Of a DNA stretch of 64,000 bases, positions 45,377 through 57,175 are shown piece after piece. Source of the stretch: Sipunculus nudus (taxonomy: Eukaryota; Annelida; Sipuncula; Golfingiida; Sipunculidae); NCBI GenBank assembly GCA_026874595.1, contig CM049308.1:44275327-44339326 (forward strand). The letters run 5' to 3'. A program made the position numbers and the translations under genes. The notes beneath the pieces were generated by a model, which saw nothing but the letters and a program-made list of their open reading frames with translations, did no database searches and was not told the origin of the DNA. The number at the start of each line of letters is the position of its first letter. Positions within the stretch are counted from its first letter, which is position 1.

Positions 45377-46346
45377 TAATTGTACTCAACATGAGACAAC
45401 CGGGTTCTCCCCCTTCTTTCTCATGTATGGTCGCCATCCCAAACTGCCAATAGACATAATTCTGGGTTTAGATCAAGAGGATAAGCAAGCAGCCACAGAC
45501 TTCTTAAAATATGTGCAGTCCTTAAGGGATACTCTATCAGATGTTTATAAAATGGCACAGAACTCTTCTTTCGCCCAGCAACGCCATAAAAAGCGCTATG
45601 ATCGTAAGATTAAAGGCGCGTCCCTTCAATTTGGAGACAAAGTCTTAGTCCATAACCTCAATGTAACTGGTAAACAAAAACTCGCTGATGTGTGGGGAAA
45701 CTCCTATATACAATGTTGAAGGACAACCAAAAAAGGGATATTCCAGTTTATAGGGTGCATAAGGAAGAAGCAACGGGTGGCATATGCACGCTTCATCGTA
45801 ATCTACTTCTCTGTATCAACAATTTCCCCCTATAACCCCAGTTTCGACTCCAGTGCATCAAAATGTACCCAAAAGCAAATACCAGATCATAAAATTGTTG
45901 ATGTAGAATGCTCCAGTGATATTGAAAGTCTAGATGAGGATGCTGATGTTTATATCATCACTCCATTGTCAGTTCCTGTTAATATTCCTTTGATACACGT
46001 AGATCAGGAAGAAAATCTCCCACTTTCCACTCCTAGTTCGGAAATCGCACTTTCTACTTCCGGTCCCGAAGATGAAGGCCCATTCAGTCCCGATTTTCCA
46101 GTTCGGGATGCATCCCCTGTAATAATAACAGAAACTGATGAGAGTGCCATACCAATCCCTGAAGTTAATGAATCTCTAACCGATCTAGTTGAAAATCAAG
46201 AATAAAGTGAGGAAACTGGTGCAAACTTACCAGATGTTACTACAGATAATTCCCAATTAGGGGATGATCGCCCCAGGCCCAGGCAATCAAACCGAATAAG
46301 ACGGCCTCCAACCTGGTTACGGTCTGGAGATTATGTCCAACATTAA
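45369..46346 (+). pseudogene. Integrase C-terminal domain and pol tail of the long-LTR element
   Basis: 45,369-45,719 continues the integrase with TTGFSPFFLMYGRHPKLPID, a helical segment, and FGDKVLVHNL (GPY/F-like domain entrance). After a frame break, 45,777-46,205 is an acidic Ser/Pro/Glu-rich tail. An in-frame TAA at 46,203-46,205 is followed in the same frame by SEETGANLPDV to RPRQSNRIRRPPTWLRSGDY and a stop at 46,344-46,346. Basic RRPP-W-L endings like this are typical of Gypsy pol C-termini, so I take 46,346 as the ancestral end. No env-like gene follows. Confidence 0.78.
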
Positions 46347-46464
46347 TTCGATATAGCTGGCAATGTTCTCATAAAACTGTTCACAAAATTGTAATAATAG
46401 TTTTCTTAGCGAAGCCATGATTTCTTCGCATATTTTCCGTTGTCGGGTCGACAACTTTTTCGAA

Positions 46465-46475
46465 CGGGGGGAGGG
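46465..46475 (+). other. Polypurine tract
   Basis: GGGGGGAGGG lies immediately before the TGTAACA start of the 3' LTR, the expected position for the plus-strand primer. Confidence 0.75.
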
Positions 46476-49313
46476 TGTAACAGGGGTTATATAGCCCCAT
46501 GTTTTTTTTCACTTTGTCTTTCACTCCAAAGTGACCTACAAGTCAGGTCCTTTAGGTCAAGGGTCAAGGGTTTTATCAGGAACTGTTTTCGGGGTTTTGG
46601 CAACGAGGCATGACAGCCCGTAATGACCATGAGTTCTTGGGGCATCCTCGTCAGTTCTGCCCAGACCTTGCTGTTGGCAACCAGCCGACTGATCGCCTGT
46701 ACAATCTTCTTCCAGGTAGGAACCTTATTTTATCCCCCGTCAGTTATATTCTGAAGTGCATGTATAAATGTATGATTATTTTAGTACAAATAGGAAACCT
46801 AAACGTTCGTTCTGTCCCACCATGCATATATAAACCTTCCTGTCTGTTCCATCCGAATATATTATATTTTCTCTGTTGGGTACATTTGTATTGAATATGG
46901 TCAACTGCAAAGTATAAAACCTCCAGTCTTTTTTATATTTTCCTAAAATGCCCCATTTCGGACCAGTAGAACGGCAGACTAAGCAGTTTCTCGTCTCCCC
47001 CCCCCCCCCCCCCCCGCGCTGCAAGAATATCGTTGGTGTCCACTTTAGTCGATACATCGCCAGTCGTTCACTCCAGGCGTTATTTTGGCCGCAAGTAGTA
47101 CTCTTAAGTAGTGATAGGGCAACGATTAATAATTTAACGAATTAAGTAGTGATGGGGCAACGATTAATTAAACTAAAATACTTTCATATTTCATAAGGCA
47201 TTTGTGGTTAGAACAGGTAAAATCTTATTTTATCTAAATGCTTCGGTTTAAATCGATGCCTCCACCAGGCCGTTCAAAGTGAAAGCATTATTTATGCACT
47301 CTGTCATCCCCGCTCTTTGCACATGGGATGTATCTTGAATATACCCGAAAGGCAAGCAAATTTCTCTAAAAAATAATTAAATACAATTATTGTTAAGGAT
47401 GGTTTATGTAATTTTTTTTTTGAAAAGCCGTACAGAGCTGTCATTCCCCTTTCTTTATTCCTGGCTATGCCAATCCAGTTAATTATGAAGAGTTAACAGC
47501 AGAGTAAAGCTGTTGTCATAACTGGGTAATTATTTATGCTTAAGTAAATGCTTTCTCTAAAGTGAGCTTAATAAATAGTAGCACTTTCCTACTTTCTTCC
47601 CGTGCTAGGCGTAGAATACCAGGCCTTATAGTGACCGTGTGTATGAACCCGGGTGCTGGTGCTACCATCTGGCCGCCTGGGGTAAACTAGTTTCCACAGT
47701 CCAGCTTAGGCCTGTGCTGCCACTTGGCATCTCAAATAATTTAACCATCAAAAACAAACTTCCATACCTTAGAAACGGGACATAGTTACAATAGAACACG
47801 ACTGTCATCAATATTATTATTTATTAAGCATTACCAGGCTTAAGGTATAGATAGCAGCATAGACGTGCTGTTCTCCTAACATTTAACCAGACGTGCGAAC
47901 TAAACAGTTTCTCATTCAAGGGATGCAAGACTTCTTTTCAATCGATTTTTCTTATAATTTAAGATGGTCGGGAAAACTTAAAAACCATGCAAAATAATAT
48001 ATTTATTATCTGAAAATCATTTTCTGGTATTATCATCAGATGACAGTCAATTTTCAAGAATTTAGACCGAAAGTTCCGAAAACTAACTTACCACACGATT
48101 GCCACATAGAGCTTGGGGACTGTTTCTCCCAGTTTGCTGTTGCCGTTTGTTTACCTTCCGCAAACAAATAGTGCATTGTAAAGAGTCTTGAGCACAGTAC
48201 CCCGGTCTCTCCACAGATTTCCGCCTCCAGTCCATTCATAATTTGTGTAGTATTTATGCATATTCCACTGTTTCACTGTTCAGCTTATCCAAATATATAT
48301 CCTTTTAAACAATCAAATTTTAGTAAGATTCCTCCGCGCTCTGCATTTCACAGTACAAAATACCCGCCTAACTGCAGGTGTTTGATAACCTCAAAACCGA
48401 CCGTAAAAGCATTACTTTGATAAGCCTACCATCCACTATTCTATCGTGCCAGACCAGGAATTTATTTAAAGACTATTTGTAGATTAAATCTTATATTATT
48501 ATGATCCTCTTAAGTGTCAGTTAGCATCACGATCCGGGTAGTAGATTAGGAGAGTATACACCTTAATTGATTGCATTTAAGAGGCACTCTCCTAACACAC
48601 CCACTATCCAACCTCCACACAAGCACATATTTTATCTGAGCCTTATCGTTCTTTCCTCAGCATTATAAAGTTTTATTCACACGTAAATAACCACTCATAG
48701 TTGCTCAGTTGTTCTTAATGTAAATCGTTTAATTATCTAAGAAATAGATTAGTGAACAGGCCAATGTTAGAATATTTTGCAATGTAAGTGAATCATGTGA
48801 CATAAACTGATATCATACTGAGATTATCACAGTTATAATGAGAGGGACACATACCCATAAATGTATGCATTTAAAATGTGAAGTCTGTAGATTTAAGAGA
48901 AATATATGTATATGAAATCTGTATGTAGCTTGAACTATTTTATTTTCATTATAGTATATAAAAACAGGATAACAAATCATTATCTTACTTCATGGTAGAT
49001 TATATGTTCTTTACTGTCAATAGTACATAAACCAGGGTAATTGGTCATGTTGTAACATTTAAATATCTGGATGTTTATTATTATAACTTTAACTTTATAA
49101 CGTATTCTGTGATGAAAGATATATTGGCTATGTACAGTATATGAAATATAATAGTGTGTACGGGAACTGGTGAGTTCTGCCCAGACCTTGCTGTTGGCAA
49201 CGCTGGGAACCAGCCGACTGATCGCCTGTACAATCTTCTTCCAGAATAAATCTCTTCCTTGCCTCTCATCTGTCTTCATTGATTGTTGAACCTGGCCTCC
49301 ACCGACACTTACA
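46476..49313 (+). mobile_element. 3' LTR of the long-LTR Ty3/Gypsy element
   Basis: It starts TGTAACAGGGG after the polypurine tract and ends …CACTTACA, about 2,838 bp, very long for a Gypsy LTR. It matches 36,149-39,957 in order, including a C run (46,997-47,015), TATATAAAA (48,955) and AATAAA (49,245). It lacks the D insertion, and carries about 250 bp near 47,160-47,400 that the 5' LTR lacks. The substitutions and indels between the LTRs argue against a recent insertion. Confidence 0.85.
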
Positions 49314-49500
49314 GTCGTAAGCCGGGGCCGGTAGAGGCGGCTTGCTCTCTGCAGGAACTTCGTAATGGAGATATCCCCCGCTTAGTAAGCACCCCAGAAG
49401 TTTCACTATTCTTTTCTGTACTTTGACTTCTGGTAATTCTTCAGTGTTGGCTGAGATTAACTTTAACTGAAGTGGCAAGAGTTTCGCCTCATCATTAAGC
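49314..49500 (-). pseudogene. Coding-like segment abutting the LTR, unrecognised
   Basis: The minus strand is open from about 49,510 and reads LPLQLKLISANTEELPEV, then VQKRIVKLLGCLLSGGYLHYEVP, ending PAPAYD at the LTR edge. The GC content and clean reading suggest a protein-coding exon or the pol/gag of another element cut by the LTR. I cannot assign a family. A matching continuation is not visible left of the 5' LTR. Confidence 0.35.
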
Positions 49501-49514
49501 TTGGGGATCAGCAG

Positions 49515-49850
49515 GGATCATTCATTCTGATCTTTCTTTCATTTAATCATTCTGTATTCAATCTTTCGTTCATTCAATCTTTCATTCATTCTGTCTTTCT
49601 TTCATTCAGGCTTTCGTTCGTTCAATCTTCCTCTGATTCAATATTTCTTTCTTTGTATCTTTCATACATTCAATCTTCGTTCGTTCAATCTTCCATTCAT
49701 TCTGATCTTTCTTTCATTCAATCTGTCTATCATTCAATTTTTCTTTCATTTTTTTTCTCATTCATTTAGTTTTTATTCATTCTCAATTTCTTTCATTCAC
49801 TCTTTCATTCATTCATTCATTCAATCTTTCCAATCTGTCTTTTATTCTTT
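49515..49850. repeat. TTCATTCAATCTTTC-type low-complexity repeat
   Basis: Imperfect reiteration of 4-bp and 15-bp motifs (TTCA, TTCATTCAATCTTTC). No gene. Confidence 0.9.
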
Positions 49851-50560
49851 ATCACACACATTCGAATACTTGAATACACAAACAAATGCACAAACTATAG
49901 AATAACATTTATATATGAATAATGATAAAGACGATATGTTGTGAATGATTAATGATTGAGAGAGAGAGAGAGGGGCAATATATAGTTGTGTGGAGTAGGC
50001 AAGGCTTTTTCTTGTTTTAACAATTAGCTTCAACATGGTTTGGAGACAGAACATACAAATTTGACAACGACTTCATGAGTCCGATCAAGGTCCGAACGGG
50101 TCCGATATGGTGGTCCGAGATGATATGGAATGTGGTCCGAGATTGTACTAAGTGGTCTGACTTCGTATGGGCCGAGATGTAAAAGGTCCGAGATCACCAG
50201 AAAGTGGACATTCACCGAGTGTCACTACAACCCCTATCGTGATACCCGATACTGTGCCAATAACGCGAGTTGTTGTTATTCTGTCTTAATTACCCTGTAT
50301 GAGAAGTGGTGGGTTTTGACAAATCAGGTGTTACTGCGCAAGTCCGTTCATCTGTGTCACAAATGATTAACATTTTTAATAGTTAAGTAGGCCTACTTTC
50401 ATGGTCAGGCATATTAATTAGTTTTTAAAACCAATATTTATTCGGCGGGGTACTACTAATTTCGGGGATGAAAATAACATCGTGGATGAAAATGATTTAT
50501 CTCATTTAAAAATTTAAAATATATTTAACAATTAAAAATAATAAAATAAACTATAATTTA

Positions 50561-50561
<1 letters not shown>
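49851..50561. other. Unassigned sequence with small repeats
   Basis: It contains a short GA run near 49,958-49,972 and five or six imperfect 'ggtccgaga' units at about 50,070-50,205. No recognisable gene. Confidence 0.5.

Positions 50562-50611
<50 letters not shown>
50562..50611. repeat. (TA)25 microsatellite
   Basis: Uninterrupted TA dinucleotide run of about 50 bp. It is followed by 'gcgcatataagtagacctcgcatataagtcgagg', a direct repeat of a GCATATAAGT motif that may be the edge of a DNA transposon. Confidence 0.95.
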
Positions 50612-50613
<2 letters not shown>

Positions 50614-50846
50614 ATAAAAGGGCGCATATAAGTAGACCTCGCATATAAGTCGAGGGTTAAAATTTTAGGGTTTTCAAGCTATTCTGGTATTTTAGTATTT
50701 TGCAAAAATGAAGATCGTCTGACACTCAGAATCGGCAGGTGGGCGACAATAGAAGAGCCAAGGATTTCTCATACATTCCGTCTTTGCTCTTTAATTTTAA
50801 ACTTCTAATGATTGTTCATTTCTGATATCAATAAAACGTGATCATT

Positions 50847-50873
50847 GTATCGCCAGACAAAGTCTGGAGATAC
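50847..50873 (+). mobile_element. B-like head hairpin before the satellite block
   Basis: GTATC.CCAGAC-AAA-GTCTGG.GATAC is a B-family 5' hairpin with one bulge per arm, preceded by 'atcatt' as at 9,841. The satellite block begins about 130 bp downstream, so the arrays may be cargo of a B-like element. No matching B 3' end is visible before the window ends. Confidence 0.6.
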
Positions 50874-50984
50874 CATATATGCGGGGAACTGTCGGCTTTT
50901 CAGACTTATCTATGGGATTCTTTGCCATCATTGTGCATAACCCTGCACAACGCGCACTCAGCATCCACTCATCTTTCTACTATT

Positions 50985-52030
50985 ATGTGCTCAACGGCTA
51001 TTGAGCGCAAAGTGCCCCGTAGCAAATAGCAGTCGCACAGTAGCATTTGCTACCAATGCGCACAGCTTGTCACATCGTGCAATGAGCAGCCACTGGACTT
51101 GCTACCATCAGACACATACCGGCTCATATGCGCAAAGTACACGGTAGCAAATCAGACCTGCGCGGTAGCAAATGGCTGTCATTGCTACCCATGGGAGCTA
51201 TGCACAGACCGGCTGATATGTGCAAAGTGCGCGGTAGCAAATCCGACTGCGTGGTAGAAGTGGCTGTCATTGCTATCATGGGGGCCATATATTTGCAGTC
51301 GCAAAATCTGCTACTCACAAAATCTGCTACTATTGACGTAGTGCAAGTCTTTTCTGCCAGAGGTCGCTCGGACAAGACCACTCAAAGCAATATGCGCGGT
51401 AGCAATTAACTGTCGCAAAGTAGCAAACAGATCTGCGAGGTAGCAAATGCCATGGGTCATATTCAGCTGCGATCGCAATGCGTAATGTGCGCGGTAGCAA
51501 ACAGACCTGCGCTGTAGCAAGTTGCTGTTAATGGCTATCCATGGGGACTATGGATTTGCGATCGCAAAATCTGCCACTGTTGACGTAGTGCAAGTCTTTG
51601 CTGCCAGAGGTCGCTCGGACAAGACCACTCAGGACAATATGTGCAGTAACAATTAACTGTCGCAAAGTAGCAAACAGATTTGCGTGGTAGCAAGTGCCAC
51701 GGACCATATTAAGCTGCGATTGCAATGCGCAATGTGCGCGGGAGCAAATACGATTTGCGCGGTAGCAAGTACCCCATGGAGGCTATATCTATTGCAATCG
51801 AAACTTTAGCTGCTATCGTTTCAGTGCAAGTCTTTGTAGCCATAGGTCGCCCGGATAGGCCAGCAACAAGCTTTGAATAGGCTTGTAAGCAATTAATAGT
51901 CGCAGAGTAACACATTGACCTGCCAAGTAGCAGGTGTTACCGGCCATATTAACTGGCGACAGCAAAGCGCAATGGGCACGGTAGCAAAAAAGACCTGCGA
52001 GATAGCAAGTGCTTGTTACTGTTACTGACT
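50985..52030. repeat. Satellite 1, period about 245 bp
   Basis: The phrase 'ctgccagaggtcgctcgg' or a variant occurs at 51,354, 51,601 and about 51,838. Units contain many 'cggtagcaaa' strings and GTAGCAAATGCTAC-like dyads. The AGCAAATAG element links it to satellite 3. Open frames on either strand follow the repeat. Confidence 0.8.
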
Positions 52031-52483
52031 TATCATATTCATAATTCTGGCATAATATATGCTTCATTTCATTGATTTTTTTTTCAAATAATCAACTATG
52101 ATATATTTACATTTAATTTTGATAAACACTTGTCGCCCTTCTCTTTCAAAATCTGCATCTTTTGTTCATGCGCAATACTGCACATTGATTTAGGGGTTTT
52201 TCACATGCTCTGTAAAACATGGACTTTTTTCAATAATTGATATTTTGTGATTAGCATTATTTCTAATTCCGATGAACCTTCAACACCCCCAGGATCAGAA
52301 CTGTCTTGATTTCATTCCAATGTCCTGATTCCCAGTAATGATCAAATGTTCTAAAATTGTATATCATTTTATTCATAATATATAGTCACAGGTTCATGTG
52401 AGCTGTACTTGCTGTTCACTTCTCTTTCATTATTTCATCGCTGTTGACGGTTCTACTGATGTGTCTCTTCATGATTTATTGAA
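52031..52483. other. AT-rich spacer between satellites
   Basis: Nothing recognisable; no repeat unit, hairpin or coding frame. Confidence 0.5.
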
Positions 52484-54345
52484 ATATTAGGGTAACCTGT
52501 GTCCCGGATATAGCATATATTAATATTGACAAACGCATACTGGAGCATTTCATGCACAAAGGGTTAGAGTAACCCGTATCCCGGATATAGCGTATATTAA
52601 TAGTGACAAACACTTACTGGTTAATTCATGCCCGAAGGGATAGGGTAACCCGTATCCCGGACAAGCATTTATTAAATGTGACAAATACTTATTGGAGTAT
52701 TTCATATCCGAAGGGTTAGGGAAACTCGCATTTAGCATATTTTGATAGTGAGAAACACTTACCTCTAGTATTTCATGTCAGAAGGCATAAGGTCACCCGT
52801 ATCCAGGATACACCATATATTAACAGTGACAAACCCCTACTGGAGTTTTTCATGCTCGAAGGGTTAGGGTAACCTGTATCCCGGATAAAGCATATATTAA
52901 TAGTGTCAAACACTTACTGGAATATTTCATGGTCGAAGAGTTAGGGTAACCCGTAACACGGATATAGCATATATTAATAGTGACAAACACTTAATGGAGT
53001 ATTTCATGCCCGTAGGGTTAGGGTAACCCGTATACCTGTTATATAGCATGTATCACTAGTGATAAACTCTTACTGGAGTATGTCATGCCCGAAGGGTTTT
53101 GGGTAACCCGTATCCCGGATATAGCATGTATCACTAGTGAGACACACTGACTGGAGTATTTCATGTCCGAATGCTAAGGGTAACCTGTATCCCGGATAAA
53201 GCATATATAAATAGTTACAAACACTTACCTCCAGTATTTCATGACCGAAGGGATCTTGGGTATAGTATATATTAATAGTGACAAACACTTATTTGAGTAT
53301 TTCATGCTCGAAGAGTTAGGGTAACCCGTATCACGGATATAGCTTATATTAATAGTTACAAACACTGATGAAGTATTTCATGTCGAAGTGTTATGGTAAC
53401 TCGTATTCCGGATATACGAAATACTAATAGTAACAAACACTTACTGGAGTAGTTCATGCCCGAGGGGTAAGGGTAACCCGTATCCCGAATACAGTACATA
53501 TTAATATTGAGAAACACTGAATGGAGTATTTCATGTCCCAGGGCTAAGGGTAACCCGTATCCCGGATATAGCATATATAAAATGGTTACAAACACTTATT
53601 TCCAGCTTTTCATGACCGAAGGGATAGGGTAACCTGTATCTCGGGTATAGCATATATTGATAGTGACAAACACTTATTGGAGTATTTCATGTCCGCATTG
53701 TTAGGGTAAACCGTAACACGAATATAGCATATATTTATAGTGACAAACACTTACTGGAGTATTTCATGCCCGAAGGGTTAGGGTAACTCGTATCCCGGAT
53801 ATAGCATATATTAATAGTGACAAACACAGGAGGAGTATTTCATGTCCGAAAGCTTAGGGTACCTTGTATCCAGGATATACCATATATTAATAGTGACAAA
53901 CACTTACTAGAGTATTTCATGCTCAAATGGTTAGGGTAAACCGTATCCTGGATATAGCATATAGCACTAGTGACAAACACTGACTGGAGTATTTCATGTC
54001 CGAAGGCTTAGGGTAACCCGTTTCCTAGAAGACAACATATATAATCTTGTACCATGTCACCAGTGTCACGCGCTCACTTTAGTTTTCCGAGCCCGAAGGG
54101 TTAGGGATACCTATATCAAGGACATTAAACGGAACCTGGGACAAGCACTTTACAATTATCCGTGCCGGAAGGGTTAGGGTTACATATATCACGGATATAT
54201 CAGGAGACCTGTGAAACGCACTAACTGGCGTATTCCATGCCAGAAGGGCTGGGATGACCTTTATTATGGACAAAATCTATAAAACCCGTGAAACCTACTT
54301 ATCGTTTAAGCCTTGCCCATAAAGTTTGGGTTACCCGTAACACGG
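52484..54345. repeat. Satellite 2, period about 76 bp, telomere-like dyad
   Basis: Starts of GGGTTAGGGT-type strings fall at 52,561, 52,637, 52,713, 52,861, 52,938 and 53,015, giving spacings of 74-77 bp and about 24 units. Each unit carries GGGTTAGGGTAACCC, a hairpin with arms GGGTTA/TAACCC, then 'cgtatcccggatatagcatatattaatagtgacaaacac'-like sequence. The core resembles the TTAGGG telomere repeat but occurs once per unit. Confidence 0.9.
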
Positions 54346-57175
54346 ACATCTCCACTCCCCCTGGCGGCACTAATGAGAAACTGCCTGCAAAAAGTCCCAT
54401 CACCTTAATTACAGGCCTCTACTGAAAACCGGTAGTTCCCCGCCTATCTCTGCCTACTCCCCATAGCGACAGTCTTGACACTTTTTATGATAGCAAAAAG
54501 CTCCTATTTGCGCGTGCGATTCATAGGGGCACTTCGGGCAGGCCGCTGAGATCTCCACTCCCCCTGTCGGCAGCCTTGACACTTTTTAACCAAGCAAATA
54601 GCTGCTATTTGCGCGTGAGACTCATGAGGGGCCTCTCTGCCAGGACGCTGAGATCTCCATTCCCCCTTGCGGCAGTCTTGACACATTTCTTGGTAGCAAA
54701 TAGCTGCTATTTGCGCGAGCGACTAATTTGGCCCCTCTTGCAGGCCGCTCTCATATCTACTCACCCTGGCGGCAGTCTTGACATTTTTATGGTAGAAAAT
54801 AGCTGCTATTTCTGCTTGGGATTCATAGGTGGGCCTTCTGGCAGGCCGCTGAGATCTCCATCCCCTTGTCGCAGTCTTGATAATTTAAGGTAGCGAATAG
54901 CTGCTATTTGCGCGTGCGCCTCATGGGGCCACTCTTACAGGCCGCTCTCATATCTACTCCCCCTGGCGAAAGTGTTGAGACTTAAAATTGCAGCAAATAG
55001 GTGCTATTTGCGTTTGCGATTGATGAGAGGGCCCTTCTGGCGGGCCGCTGACGTCTCGGATTGTCACTCCCCCTGGCGCCAGTATTGACACTTTTAATGG
55101 TAGTAAATACTTGCTGTTAGCGCGTACGACTCATTGGGACCCCTCTGGCAGCCCGCTGTGATATCCACTCCACTAGAGGCAGTCTTGACACTTTTTATGG
55201 TAGCAAATTGCTGCATTTTGCGCGTGCAATTCATGGGGGACCTTCTTGCAGGCAGCCGAGATCTCCATTCCCCCTAGCGGCAGTTTTGCCTCTTATTGTG
55301 TTAGCAAATAGCTGCTATTTGAGCGTGCGATTTATGGTGGCCCTTCTGGCAAGGCGCTCTGATATCTGCTTCCCCTGGTGGCAGTTTTGACACTTTAAAT
55401 GGTAGCAAATAGCTGCTATTTGCAAGTGCGATTTATGGGGCCCCATGGCTGGCCGGTAAAATGTCCACTCCCCCTGGGGGCAGTCTTAACACTCAATGCG
55501 ATCCTACCCAAAAATTTACCGCCCTCCCGATTTTTTTGGGTAGCAAATAGTTGCTATTTGCGTGTGCGATTCATGGGAGCCTCTCTGTATGGCCGCTCTC
55601 GTGTCCACTCCCCCTGGCGTCAGTCTTTAACACCCTCCCAATTTTTTAGGGTAGCAAATAGCATCTATTTGTGCGTGTGATGCTTTGGGCCCCTGTGGCA
55701 GTTCGCTCTCATGTCCACTCCCCCTGGCGGCTGTCGTAACACTCAATGCGATGAAACGATAAATTTTATCCTCTCCCAATTTTTTAGGGTGGCAAGTAGC
55801 TGCTGTTTGAGCGTGCGACTCATGGAGCCCCTCATCCAGGCCACTCTCATATCTACTCCCCCTTGCGGCAGTCTTTACATTTTAATGGTGGCAAATAGTT
55901 GCTATTTGCGGGTGCGATTCATTGGGACCTCTCTGATCGCCCGCCATAAAATCCAGTTCCCTAGGCGGCAGTCTTGACACGTTTTATAGTAGCAAATAGT
56001 TGCTATTTGCGCGTGCGATTGATGGGGGTCCTTGCAGGTCGCCGAGATCTCCATTCCCCCTAGCGGTAGTTTTGTCTTTTTTATGGTAGTAAATAGCTAA
56101 TTTTTGCGCGTGCGATTCATTGGGACCTCTCTGGCAGCCCGCCCTGAAATCCACTCCCCCTGGCGGCAGTCTTGACACTCAGGTAGCAAATAGCTGCTAT
56201 TTGCGCGTGCGATTCATTGGGGTCCTTCTTGTAGGCAGCCGAGATCTCCATTCCCCCTAGCGCCAGTTTTGCCTCTTATTTTGGTAGCAAATAGCTGCTA
56301 TTTGAGCGTGCGATTTAATGTGGCCCTTCTGGCAAGGCGCTCTGATATCTATTCCCCCTGACGAAAGTCTTGACATCTTCAGCAAATAACTGCTATTTAT
56401 GAGTGCGATTTATGGGGCCCCCTTGGCTGGCCGCTAACATGTCCACTCCTCCTGGGGGCAGTCTTAACACTCAAAGCGATCCTACAATAAATGTTTCCCT
56501 TTCCCAATATTTAAAGGTAGCAAGTAGCTGCTATTTGCGCGTGCGATTCATGGGGCCCCTCTGGCAGTCCGCTCTAATTTTCATTCCCTCTGGGGCAGTC
56601 GTAGCACTCAAAGCGATGCTACCATAAATTTTATCCCCTCCAATTTTTTTATGGTAGCAAATAGCAGCTATTTGCGCGTTCGATTCATGAAAGGCCCTCT
56701 GTCTGTCCGCTCTCATGTCCACTTCCCCTGGCGTCATTCTTAACACTCAATGAGATGCTACGATAAATTTTACCTCCTCCCAATTTTTTACGGTAGCAAA
56801 TAGCTGCTATTTGCGCGTGCTATTCATGAGGACCCTGTGTCCAATCCCCCTGGTGGCGGTCATAACAGTCAATGCGATGCTACTTTAAATTTTACCCCGT
56901 CCCATTTTTTTAGGGTAGCAAATAGCTTCTATTTGCACGTGTGATTAATGGGGCCCCTGTGGCTGGCCGCTCTCATGTCCACTCCACCTGGCGGCAGACT
57001 TAATACTCAATGCGATGTTATCAACAATCTTACCCCTTCCCAATTTTTTTATGGTAGCAAATAGGTGCTATTTGCGCGTGCGATTCATGGAGCCTCTGAC
57101 GCAGTCCGCTCTCATGTCCACTCCTCCTGGCGGCAGTCGTTACAATCAATGCGATTTTACCCCTCCTAATTTTTT
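54346..57175. repeat. Satellite 3, 100/138-bp monomers with a 19-bp dyad (left part)
   Basis: Monomers start with GCAAATAGCTGCTATTTGC (arms of 9 around one base), followed by GCGTGCGATTCATGG, 'ccgctctcatgtccactcc', CCCTGGCGGCAGTCTT. Two size classes alternate: about 100 bp (54,593, 54,695, 54,794, 54,892, 54,992) and about 138 bp, with an extra 'actcaatgcgatgctacc…cccctcccaattttt' piece. The array is cut at a T run by the E element. Confidence 0.92.

Noticed and set aside
45777-46346. Possible env gene after pol
   Set aside because: The frame is an acidic Ser/Pro-rich pol tail without signal peptide, cysteine pattern or membrane segment, and it ends in the basic RRPP-type Gypsy pol terminus.
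36149-49313. Bivalve Steamer element
   Set aside because: I see no feature that specifically identifies Steamer. The 2.8-kb LTRs and PNMA-like gag do not fit my knowledge of it, so I leave it as an unnamed Ty3/Gypsy element.
52484-54345. Interstitial telomere array
   Set aside because: TTAGGG occurs once per 76-bp unit, not in uninterrupted tandem; only a resemblance can be claimed.
54576-57175. Many overlapping open frames of 60-105 codons on both strands
   Set aside because: They follow the 100/138-bp satellite period and occur in several frames and both strands. They encode nothing but the repeat.
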